40,555 bases of DNA from an uncultured Catenibacillus sp. (GTDB taxonomy: Bacteria; Bacillota; Clostridia; Lachnospirales; Lachnospiraceae), in contig CAKRHR010000024.1 of the NCBI GenBank assembly GCA_934339005.1, positions 1-40,555 of the forward strand. The letters are read 5' to 3'. Positions 30,853 through 37,686 of this stretch are shown piece after piece (position 1 is the first letter of the stretch; every line of letters begins with the position of its first letter). A model generated the notes under the pieces. The model did no database searches, had not been told where the DNA came from, and worked only from the letters and a program-made list of their open reading frames with translations. A program made the translations under genes and the position numbers.

Positions 30853-31782
30853 ATGGCAATTCCTGTTAAACTTCAGGTGTTTGAGGGTCCGTTGGATTTG
30901 TTGTTACATCTGATTGATATAAATAAAATTGATATTTATGATATTCCGATTGCCCTGATCACAGACCAGTATCTTGATTATATTCATCAGATGCAAAGTC
31001 AGGATATGGAAGTGATGAGTGAGTTCCTTGTCATGGCTGCGACATTGTTGAAGATTAAGTCAAAGATGCTGCTTCCGCCTGAGGAAAAGGAGGAAGCCGA
31101 GGAGGATGAGGGTGACCCTAGACAGGAACTTGTAGAGCGTCTGTTAGAATATAAGATGTATAAATATGCGGCACAGGAATTTAAAGACCGTCAGGTGGAT
31201 GCTTCCAGAGTGATGTTTAAAGAAAAAACGATTCCACCGGATATGAAGTACGTTGAACCGCCTGTGGATTTGGATGCCCTTGTGGGTGATATGAATTATG
31301 AGAAGCTGCACCGCATTTTTAAGCAGGTGATGAAGCGTCAGACAGATAAACTTGACCCGATTCGAAGTAATTACGGAAAGATCGTTCAGGAAGAAATCAA
31401 TATGGCTGATAAGATGACAGAACTTGAAAATATTGGCCGTAAGAAGCGCCGGATGAGCTACAGAAGGATTCTTGAACAGCAGCCATCTAAATTAAATGCC
31501 ATTGTGACATTTCTTGCCATACTTGAACTGATGAAAAACGGCAAGATTCGTATTTCACAAAAAGAATTGTTTGATGATATTGAAATTGAATATACTGGTG
31601 ATGATACAAAGGCTGAGGAAACAGATACTGGGCAGATATCTGACAATGACAGCAGATTTGATAATGACAATATCTCCGGGGCAGATAAAGCACCGGATGT
31701 GGATGATACAGATAATGATGAATATCTGGAAGAAGCAGAAATGATGCCAGAGGATACACAAGACAGTCAGGATAAGGAGTAG
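30853..31782 (+). CDS. scpA: segregation and condensation protein A
   Basis: ScpA kleisin, which bridges the SMC dimer and binds ScpB in chromosome condensation. Its N-terminus VKLQVFEGPLDLLLHLIDIN is diagnostic, followed by the helix LLKIKSKMLLPPEEKEE and the winged-helix C-domain (FLAILELMKNGKIRISQ). At 309 residues it is about 60 longer than usual because of an Asp/Glu-rich tail (252-309; 22 of 58 acidic). GAGAAGG precedes the ATG at a slightly long spacing. It is followed nine bases later by scpB. The tail probably adds disordered negative charge; its role is unknown. Confidence 0.96.
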   Translation: MAIPVKLQVFEGPLDLLLHLIDINKIDIYDIPIALITDQYLDYIHQMQSQDMEVMSEFLVMAATLLKIKSKMLLPPEEKEEAEEDEGDPRQELVERLLEYKMYKYAAQEFKDRQVDASRVMFKEKTIPPDMKYVEPPVDLDALVGDMNYEKLHRIFKQVMKRQTDKLDPIRSNYGKIVQEEINMADKMTELENIGRKKRRMSYRRILEQQPSKLNAIVTFLAILELMKNGKIRISQKELFDDIEIEYTGDDTKAEETDTGQISDNDSRFDNDNISGADKAPDVDDTDNDEYLEEAEMMPEDTQDSQDKE

Positions 31783-31791
31783 AAGTAACAT

Positions 31792-32367
31792 ATGGATATT
31801 TCAAATGCAGAAGCTGCGATTGAAGCGATTTTATTTACAATGGGAAAATCTGTGACTGTCGCAGAGCTGGCAGGTGCTATAGAGCAGGATGAAGCGACAG
31901 TCATCAGACTGGTGCATGCGATGATGGACCTTTATGAAGAAAATAATCGTGGTGTGCGTATTATAGAGATGGACAATGCATTCCAGATGTGTACAAAGCC
32001 GGAGATGTACGATTATGTGATACGGCTGACCCATCAGCCAAAGAAACATACGCTGACAGATGTTATGCTTGAAACACTGGCGATTATTGCTTATAAACAG
32101 CCTGTGACAAGATCTGTCATTGACCAGATTCGTGGTGTTAATTCTGACCATGCGATTAACAGATTAATTGAATACAATCTTGTGTGCGAAACCGGTCGGC
32201 TGGATGCACCTGGGAAACCGATTTTGTTTGGTACGACAGAAGAATTTTTAAGAACTTTTGGATTAAAGTCTTCACAGGAATTGCCATATATTGACCCGGT
32301 GAAGGTAGAAGAGTTTAAAAATGAAGCTGAAGCTGAAGCAGATGCGATGGAAGAGGCTGACACTTAA
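31792..32367 (+). CDS. scpB: segregation and condensation protein B
   Basis: 191-residue ScpB with two winged-helix domains. It forms a dimer that binds ScpA and completes the SMC condensin complex. Recognisable are AAIEAILFTMGKSVTVAEL at the start, GVRIIEMDNAFQMCTKPEMY, the second domain ETLAIIAYKQPVTRSVIDQI with RGVNSDHAI, and FGTTEEFLRTFGLKSSQELP. The C-terminus is a short acidic, Ala/Glu-rich tail, in keeping with the acidic tail of the partner ScpA. AAGGAG lies about 12 bases before the ATG. It is part of the scpAB operon from the promoter at 30694. Confidence 0.96.
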   Translation: MDISNAEAAIEAILFTMGKSVTVAELAGAIEQDEATVIRLVHAMMDLYEENNRGVRIIEMDNAFQMCTKPEMYDYVIRLTHQPKKHTLTDVMLETLAIIAYKQPVTRSVIDQIRGVNSDHAINRLIEYNLVCETGRLDAPGKPILFGTTEEFLRTFGLKSSQELPYIDPVKVEEFKNEAEAEADAMEEADT

Positions 32368-32423
32368 CTTAAATGAGATGTTGCAGTTTCTGAAATTTTT
32401 AGAATCTTTTATGATATAATTTA

Positions 32424-32452
32424 TGGGCATTGTTAAAATTTGGGTGTATAAT
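32424..32452 (+). promoter_or_regulatory. promoter for the zinc-ribbon protein gene
   Basis: TGGGCA (32424-32429), 17-base spacer, TATAAT (32447-32452). A second TATAAT at 32415-32420 has no -35 partner. Confidence 0.5.
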
Positions 32453-32484
32453 AACGTCAGCAATTGATGAGGAGTGTACGACAT

Positions 32485-32880
32485 ATGAGAAATAAATTTC
32501 AGCAGTTTATGAACGGACGTTATGGTGTGGATGGACTTGGCAAGGCAACATTGGTGATAACACTGATTTTTCTTGTACTGAATATGTTTATTCCAAAAGC
32601 GCCATTTTATCTTCTGGCACTTGTATTTCTTGTGATTTCTTATTTCAGAATGTTTTCAAGAAATATCAATAGGCGCTATGCGGAAAATCAGTGGTTTGAA
32701 TCAAAATTTGCAGGTATCAGACAGATGTTTTCCAAATCTAAAAATTACAGTGAGATTCGCAAAACAAGCAGAATCTTTGTCTGCCCGAACTGCAAGCAGA
32801 AGGTTAAAGTGCCAAAGGGTAAGGGACGTATCAGTATTCATTGTCCAAAGTGCGGTACAGATTTTATTAAGCGTTCATAA
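32485..32880 (+). CDS. membrane protein with C-terminal zinc ribbon
   Basis: 131-residue protein: a basic N-terminus with GRYGVDGLGKAT, two adjacent membrane helices (about 25-60; LVITLIFLVLNMFI, FYLLALVFLVISYF), a basic linker and a zinc ribbon at the end (CPNCKQKVKVPKGKGRI then HCPKCGTDF, CxxC-x16-18-CxxC). The ribbon would face the cytoplasm. The family is common in Clostridia and uncharacterised. ATG 32485 follows GAGGAG by ten bases; an in-frame TTG at 32464 would contain that site. It follows scpB but has its own likely promoter. Role unknown; zinc binding is inferred from the Cys pairs. Confidence 0.85.
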   Translation: MRNKFQQFMNGRYGVDGLGKATLVITLIFLVLNMFIPKAPFYLLALVFLVISYFRMFSRNINRRYAENQWFESKFAGIRQMFSKSKNYSEIRKTSRIFVCPNCKQKVKVPKGKGRISIHCPKCGTDFIKRS

Positions 32881-32960
32881 TCTGTGACAGGCGCAAAACC
32901 TGAGAATTAAAAATATATAAAAATTATATTTAATAAAATATAAATGATGTAAAAGAATAT

Positions 32961-33033
32961 AAAAAATAAGAGATATGGATTTGAAGAATACCCGAAAAGG
33001 GGTATCTTGAAAATCGCATATCTCTTATTTTTT
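32961..33033. terminator. bidirectional terminator with 17-bp perfect stem
   Basis: AAAAAATAAGAGATATG (32961-32977) pairs perfectly with CATATCTCTTATTTTTT (33017-33033). An inner ATACCC/GGGTAT hairpin closes it. A/T runs on both sides make it work in both directions, between the converging zinc-ribbon gene and xpt. Confidence 0.9.
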
Positions 33034-33081
33034 ATGAATTAATTTTTGAAATCCAAATAGTTATTCTATGTTTAGAATAAT

Positions 33082-33663
33082 TTAGTCATTCTCACGAACA
33101 AATTCAATCAGACCTTCGCCAAGTTTGGCAACTCTTGCCTGGGAGTATACATCGTAACCGGCATCAAGAATACGCTGGCGGCCTTTCTGGAAAGATTTTT
33201 CAATCAGAATACCAACACCGGCAATCTTAGCGCCTGCTTTTGTGGCAAGACGAATCGCGCCCATGGCAGCTTCACCGTTTGCAAGGAAATCATCGATAAT
33301 CAAAACAGAGTCATCTTTGCCAACGTAGTTTGCGGAAAGTGTCAGTTCATAACTTGTACCCTTTGTAAAGGAAGTAATATTTGTCTGGATAAAGTTTTCA
33401 TTAAGAATCTTAGATGTCTGTTTCTTGAGAATAATCATAGGTACACCAAGGAAAAAAGCAGCAGATACAGCAGGTGCAATACCTGAACTTTCGATTGTCA
33501 GAACTTTGGTGATGCCTGCATCTTTAAAATGTTCGGCAAAATCACGTCCGATTTCCTGCATTAAAACAGGGTCTACCTGATGATTAATAAAACTGTCAAC
33601 TTTAAGCACTGAATCACTGAGTGCAAGACCTTCGGCCATGATTTTATCTTCTAATAATTTCAC
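33082..33663 (-). CDS. xpt: xanthine phosphoribosyltransferase
   Basis: 193-residue purine salvage enzyme that joins xanthine to PRPP to give XMP. It begins MKLLEDKIMAEGLALSDSVL and has VDSFINHQVDP, TIESSGIAPAVSAAFFLGVP and the PRPP-binding block VLIIDDFLANGEA (120-132). The GTG start (33663-33661) is fixed by GAGGTG seven bases ahead on this strand. xpt is often behind a guanine riboswitch in Firmicutes, but here the -10 box (33713-33708 on this strand) lies only about 45 bases from the start codon, leaving no room for one. No permease (pbuX) follows it. It is single-gene, ending at the shared terminator. Confidence 0.95.
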   Translation of the reverse strand: MKLLEDKIMAEGLALSDSVLKVDSFINHQVDPVLMQEIGRDFAEHFKDAGITKVLTIESSGIAPAVSAAFFLGVPMIILKKQTSKILNENFIQTNITSFTKGTSYELTLSANYVGKDDSVLIIDDFLANGEAAMGAIRLATKAGAKIAGVGILIEKSFQKGRQRILDAGYDVYSQARVAKLGEGLIEFVREND

Positions 33664-33707
33664 AATTCTTCACCTCATGTATATTCGCAATAATGTAGAT
33701 GGAAATT

Positions 33708-33716
33708 ATTATAGCA
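33708..33716 (-). promoter_or_regulatory. extended -10 promoter of xpt
   Basis: On the minus strand TGC-TATAAT (33716-33708), with a weak -35 (TTTTAT). It leaves a leader of about 40 bases. Confidence 0.6.
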
Positions 33717-33835
33717 CATTCATTTGTCGAATAAAAGAGAAAAATAAAATTCATGTCTGAAAAGGATGAAGATAATGTAAACAAAGATTTTATAAGAATA
33801 TGTTGTTTGTTCACAGGAATGTCATATTTTTTTTG

Positions 33836-33871
33836 TATACTTAAACATGAAAAATATTATGATAATCATAA
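33836..33871 (+). promoter_or_regulatory. candidate promoter and Fur-box-like palindrome before the two-component genes
   Basis: TATACT (33836-33841) is the likely -10, with no good -35. Shortly after it TTATGAT-A-ATCATAA (33857-33871) is a perfect 7-1-7 palindrome, the geometry of Fur/PerR boxes. It lies about 40 bases before the regulator start. Confidence 0.45.
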
Positions 33872-33909
33872 AGTACGATATAAAATAAGAACAGGATGCA
33901 GGTGAAAAT

Positions 33910-34590
33910 ATGGAACGATTTAAAATTCTTGTAGTTGATGATGAAAGCCGAATGAGAAAACTTGTGAAGGATTTCTTATGCAAAAAGGGATACGAAGTTC
34001 TTGAGGCAGCGAATGGTGAAGAAGCGATTGATATATTTGTCGAAGAAAATGACATTGCATTGCTTATTCTGGATGTGATGATGCCAAAGATGGATGGCTG
34101 GCAGGTATGCCGTGAGATTCGTAAACTTTCTCAGGTGCCGATTGTTATGTTGACAGCCAAAGGTGATGAGAAAGATGAACTTCTTGGATTTGAACTTGGT
34201 GTAGATGAGTATATTACAAAGCCATTTAGCCCAAAGATTTTAGTGGCGCGCGTGGATGCAATTTTACGCCGGACAAACGGTGCATCTGCGGAGGATATTG
34301 TGGATGTAGGCGGTATTGTGATGAATAAGGCTGCACATGAAGTAACCATTGATGGCAATCCGATTGATTTAAGCTTTAAGGAATTTGAATTATTAGCTTA
34401 TTTCATTCAAAATCAGGGGGTGGCGCTTTCCAGAGAACGTATTTTAAATAATGTATGGAATTATGATTATTTTGGTGATGCCAGAACGATTGACACTCAT
34501 GTAAAGAAGCTGCGTAGCAAGCTTGGTGATAAGGGTGATTACATTAAGACCGTCTGGGGCATGGGTTACAAATTCGAAGTCGGGAAATAG
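33910..34590 (+). CDS. OmpR/PhoB-family response regulator
   Basis: 226-residue response regulator. The receiver domain (1-120) has the acidic pocket Asp10/Asp11, phosphoacceptor Asp55 (LILDVMMPK), Thr82 and Lys104 (TKPFSP). The C-terminal winged helix of OmpR type is seen in PIDLSFKEFELLAYFIQNQG and DARTIDTHVKKLRSKLGD, ending TVWGMGYKFE. Ribosome site AGGTG lies before the ATG. The histidine kinase begins 12 bases downstream. No target gene is next to the pair, since the gene after it is on the other strand, so the regulon cannot be guessed. A symmetrical Fur-box-like site upstream hints at metal or redox control of the pair. Confidence 0.96.
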   Translation: MERFKILVVDDESRMRKLVKDFLCKKGYEVLEAANGEEAIDIFVEENDIALLILDVMMPKMDGWQVCREIRKLSQVPIVMLTAKGDEKDELLGFELGVDEYITKPFSPKILVARVDAILRRTNGASAEDIVDVGGIVMNKAAHEVTIDGNPIDLSFKEFELLAYFIQNQGVALSRERILNNVWNYDYFGDARTIDTHVKKLRSKLGDKGDYIKTVWGMGYKFEVGK

Positions 34591-34602
34591 AGGTACTTTC
34601 CT

Positions 34603-36228
34603 ATGAAAAAACGAGTAAAATGGTCGCTGGGCATGAAGATGGCATTAATTGTATCTGTGGCGGTCTGTGTTGTTATTGTGTGCAGTTTGCTGGCAAGCAG
34701 GGCATTTCTTGGAGAATATTACCTGTATGGCAAACAGCAGCTTCTGATACAGTCATACAATGAGATTAACAAGCAGTACAAGACATATACGACATCTTCA
34801 GCTTTTGCAGCAAAACAATCGGATATTATCGGTTCATCACCAGGCAGTGCAAGTGCACCAGCCGATGAACCACAAATTGAAACACTGGATAGTGATCTGG
34901 CAGACAGCTTCGAACAGATGGCGGAAAACCGCAGTATGTCTGTGCTGATTTTCAGAGATACAAACGATGTTGTTTATGATATTAAAAATAATACACAGTA
35001 TGTGTATAAGCCGATTATTTATTCATCTATCGGCATGGACACACAGGATAAGATAGAGAATAACAACATGTACAATGACTTTGTCAGTGCGAGCCAGCAA
35101 AACAGTGTGATTCGCCGGACAAATGATTATCAGATTCTTAAGGTGCATGTCAGTCGGTTAAATTCTGATTATATTTATCTGTCTGCAACTCTTGACAATG
35201 GCGATATTTTGCTGTTGCGTTCTTCCTATGATAGCATGCAGGAGGGTGTGGATATATCTATCCGATTCATCATGTACGTATCTGCGGCGATGCTTGTCAT
35301 TGCAATTTGTGTTATTTTCTTCCTGATTCAGCGTATGGTGCAACCGGTGGCAGTGCTTTCCAATATTGCCGGGCAGATGGCGCATATGAATTTTAATAAG
35401 AAATATACAGGCAGTTCAAGAGATGAGATTGGGGAGCTTGGCAGCAATATCAATCTGTTATCGGAAAATCTTGAAAAGACGATGGCAGAGTTAAAATCAG
35501 CCAATCAGCAGTTGCGTAAGGATTTGGAAATCAAGGATAAGAACGATGAGATGCGTAAAGAGTTCCTTTCAAACGTATCACATGAGTTAAAGACACCAAT
35601 TGCTCTGATTCAGGGTTATGCAGAAGGGCTGATGGAAAATATCAATGATGACGAGGAGAGCAGAGAGTTTTACTGTGAAGTTATCGTAGATGAAGCTAAT
35701 AAGATGAATAATCTTGTAAAGAAACTTCTTGATTTGAATCAGCTTGAATTTGGTAATAATCGTGTGAATATGGAACATTTTAATCTTGTAGATGTAATTT
35801 GCAATTATCTGTCAAGTGCAGAGATTTTGTTCAAACAAAAAGATGTTACATTGCAGATGGATTTGCCGGATGAAGTATATGTATGGGCAGATGAATATAT
35901 GGTTGAAGAAATCTTTAACAATTATTTGTCCAATGCCTTAAATCATATTGACGGTGAACGCATTATCCGAATTTCACTTGAACAGAAAGCGGATTGTGTG
36001 CGTATTTCAGTATTTAACACCGGTGAGCGTATTCCTGAGGAAGATATTGACCAGATTTGGGATAAATTCTACAAAGTGGATAAAGCCAGAACGCGTGAAT
36101 ACGGCGGCAGCGGCGTCGGACTTTCGATTGTCAAAGCATCCATGGATTTGCTTGGACAAAATTATGGTGTGGAAAATAAAGAAGATGGCGTGGAATTTTT
36201 CTTTGAACTGGATACAAAGAATAGTTAA
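34603..36228 (+). CDS. sensor histidine kinase
   Basis: 541-residue membrane histidine kinase paired with the OmpR-type regulator. Membrane helices lie at about 13-31 and 221-243 and enclose an extracellular sensor of ~190 residues that starts with a Ser/Ala-rich stretch. A HAMP linker (about 244-297) and coiled coil follow, then the HisKA domain with His327 in NVSHELKTPI, and the HATPase domain with NNYLSNALNH (N box) and KARTREYGGSGVGL (F/G boxes). The extracellular domain does not match a ligand family I know. AGAGGT precedes the ATG. Stimulus unknown; a role in envelope sensing is a common guess for this layout and is not shown here. Confidence 0.95.
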   Translation: MKKRVKWSLGMKMALIVSVAVCVVIVCSLLASRAFLGEYYLYGKQQLLIQSYNEINKQYKTYTTSSAFAAKQSDIIGSSPGSASAPADEPQIETLDSDLADSFEQMAENRSMSVLIFRDTNDVVYDIKNNTQYVYKPIIYSSIGMDTQDKIENNNMYNDFVSASQQNSVIRRTNDYQILKVHVSRLNSDYIYLSATLDNGDILLLRSSYDSMQEGVDISIRFIMYVSAAMLVIAICVIFFLIQRMVQPVAVLSNIAGQMAHMNFNKKYTGSSRDEIGELGSNINLLSENLEKTMAELKSANQQLRKDLEIKDKNDEMRKEFLSNVSHELKTPIALIQGYAEGLMENINDDEESREFYCEVIVDEANKMNNLVKKLLDLNQLEFGNNRVNMEHFNLVDVICNYLSSAEILFKQKDVTLQMDLPDEVYVWADEYMVEEIFNNYLSNALNHIDGERIIRISLEQKADCVRISVFNTGERIPEEDIDQIWDKFYKVDKARTREYGGSGVGLSIVKASMDLLGQNYGVENKEDGVEFFFELDTKNS

Positions 36229-36244
36229 GTTAATATGATCACAC

Positions 36245-36306
36245 AAAAGCGGATATACATTCTAATGATAAATTTATAATCATTATATGCATATCCGCCT
36301 TTTGTT
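36245..36306 (+). terminator. terminator after the kinase
   Basis: GCGGATAT (36249-36256) pairs with ATATCCGC (36291-36298), flanked by AAAA and CTTTTG, with ATGAT/ATCAT inside. It ends the two-component operon. Confidence 0.8.
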
Positions 36307-36399
36307 TATCTGACAAACCATATGAATGCCAGCTTCAAATCCATCTAAAGGATTCATATGCGCAATCGTCATTACATTTTAGACAGATTTTGGATAATA

Positions 36400-37422
36400 T
36401 TACAGTAAATCAATAAATACATCAATAACGCCGCCGCAGACCATACCGTCTTCCTCCGCGTTTTGTCCACTCATATCGACATGGACGAGGGTGCGTGTCT
36501 GGTGACGGATGCAGTAGAGTGCTTTTTGCAAAATCGCCGCCTCAGCGCAGCCACCGCCTACAGTACCGATGGTTTGACCTGTTTCAAGAATCAGCATCTT
36601 TGTACCGGCGCTTCTTGGGGCAGAACCCCGGCGGCTGACAATCGTTGCAAGGGCCTGTCTGTATTCAGGGGATTCCTCGGTCAATGCCTTAAGCATTTCT
36701 TTAGAATAATGATAAGATGCGTATGTCTCATTCTTAATCTGTATGATTTCGGCGATGATAGATACTGCGATTTCCTCCGGTGTTTCTGCTTTGATTTTCA
36801 GCCCGATAGGCATATGTACGGTATCAATGTCTGATTGGAGATAACCCTCTGACAACAGTTCAGTTTTAATTTTAGCTACACGGGCACGGCTGCCAATCAT
36901 GCCAACGTATGTATGTGCTCTTGGAATAATCTGCTTCAGACATTCCAGGTCGTAGCGATGGCCTCTGGTGACAATGACATAATAATTGTTCTGGCTGTCA
37001 GAAACTTCTGTAAGGGCATCAGAAAAGTTATCACAGATAACCTTGTCTGCAAGGGCAGTTCTGGCATGGTCACAAAATACAGGACGGTCATCGATGGCAG
37101 TGACATGAAAACCAAGCATCTTTGCCATTGTAATGACCGGAATGGATACATGGCCGCAACCACAGATAATTAATTTTGGTGTGTCAGATAAAGTTTCACA
37201 AAATACAGAGCTGCATCCGATATCAAGGATTTTAGGTCCGCGAATGTCAGAAAGCTGTTTGGAAACTTCTAGCCAGACTTCCTTTGAGCCTTCGGAATAG
37301 ACGAGTGTATCAGCCTGCCAGAGAGCTCTGGCACCACAGGATGGACCACTGATAATCTGCGCACTGATATTTCGTACAGAAAGATTCATTTGTCTGATAT
37401 ATTGAAAAAAATCACAACTCAT
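36400..37422 (-). CDS. XdhC/CoxI-family molybdoenzyme maturation protein, domain order reversed
   Basis: 340-residue XdhC-type protein, which helps insert sulfurated molybdenum cofactor into xanthine dehydrogenase-like enzymes. In the family the XdhC_CoxI domain normally precedes the Rossmann XdhC_C domain. Here the Rossmann part comes first (IICGCGHVSIPVITMAKMLG at 85-104, then VTAIDDRP), and the CoxI-like part comes last (RQALATIVSRRGSAPRSAGT, GTVGGGCAEAAIL, MVCGGVIDVF, about 255-340). It may be a circularly permuted or differently fused form. No molybdoenzyme or cofactor gene is in the window. AAAGGAG lies 11 bases before the ATG on this strand. Its promoter shares a -35 region with the divergent methyltransferase. 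Confidence 0.87.
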   Translation of the reverse strand: MSCDFFQYIRQMNLSVRNISAQIISGPSCGARALWQADTLVYSEGSKEVWLEVSKQLSDIRGPKILDIGCSSVFCETLSDTPKLIICGCGHVSIPVITMAKMLGFHVTAIDDRPVFCDHARTALADKVICDNFSDALTEVSDSQNNYYVIVTRGHRYDLECLKQIIPRAHTYVGMIGSRARVAKIKTELLSEGYLQSDIDTVHMPIGLKIKAETPEEIAVSIIAEIIQIKNETYASYHYSKEMLKALTEESPEYRQALATIVSRRGSAPRSAGTKMLILETGQTIGTVGGGCAEAAILQKALYCIRHQTRTLVHVDMSGQNAEEDGMVCGGVIDVFIDLL

Positions 37423-37477
37423 AGTGAATATGACTCCTTTATCATTTATTCATAATCATTCATAGCAGCAGAGCTAT

Positions 37478-37497
37478 CTATCACCTGCAGATGATAG
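37478..37497 (-). other. 20-base near-palindrome in the xdhC leader
   Basis: CTATCACCTG and CAGATGATAG are inverted copies with one mismatch. It lies between the xdhC promoter and start codon, so it may be an operator or a transcript hairpin. Confidence 0.5.
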
Positions 37498-37526
37498 TGC
37501 TACAAGTAAAAAATGTGCTTTTTCTC

Positions 37527-37556
37527 ATTATCATCTGATGAGGACACACTTGTCAA
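37527..37556 (-). promoter_or_regulatory. xdhC promoter
   Basis: On the minus strand TTGACA (37556-37551), 18-base spacer, GATAAT (37532-37527). Its -35 overlaps the -35 of the plus-strand promoter within the palindrome CACTTGTCAAGTG (37547-37559). Confidence 0.65.
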
Positions 37557-37578
37557 GTGATTTTAAAGCTGATATACT
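37550..37578 (+). promoter_or_regulatory. homocysteine methyltransferase promoter
   Basis: TTGTCA (37550-37555), 17-base spacer, TATACT (37573-37578). It is back-to-back with the xdhC promoter. The ~100-base leader holds a tandem GTAGCAAT repeat (37643-37658) and AATTGC/GCAATT arms. Confidence 0.7.
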
Positions 37579-37686
37579 TAAAAAATAAATATATTAATTA
37601 ATGACGAAATTATATGATGTAAGTGTCAAAAGTCTAAATTGCGTAGCAATGTAGCAATTCGTATACATTAACGGAGGACAAAACAA

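Noticed and set aside
33664..33760. Guanine riboswitch expected upstream of xpt
   Set aside because: The -10 box is only about 45 bases from the start codon and no purine aptamer core is present.
36463..36834. Open frame on the plus strand inside the xdhC gene
   Set aside because: It is opposite a clear XdhC coding region, has no ribosome site and no recognisable protein features.
37534..37560. CTGATGAG followed by a small hairpin, resembling a hammerhead ribozyme core
   Set aside because: The required GAAA after stem II is absent and no stems I and III can be drawn; the segment is better explained as overlapping promoters.
37585..37686. SAM riboswitch upstream of the homocysteine methyltransferase
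   Set aside because: None of the conserved S-box elements (the GAGGGACTGGCCC-like core) is present; only a short tandem GTAGCAAT repeat is seen.
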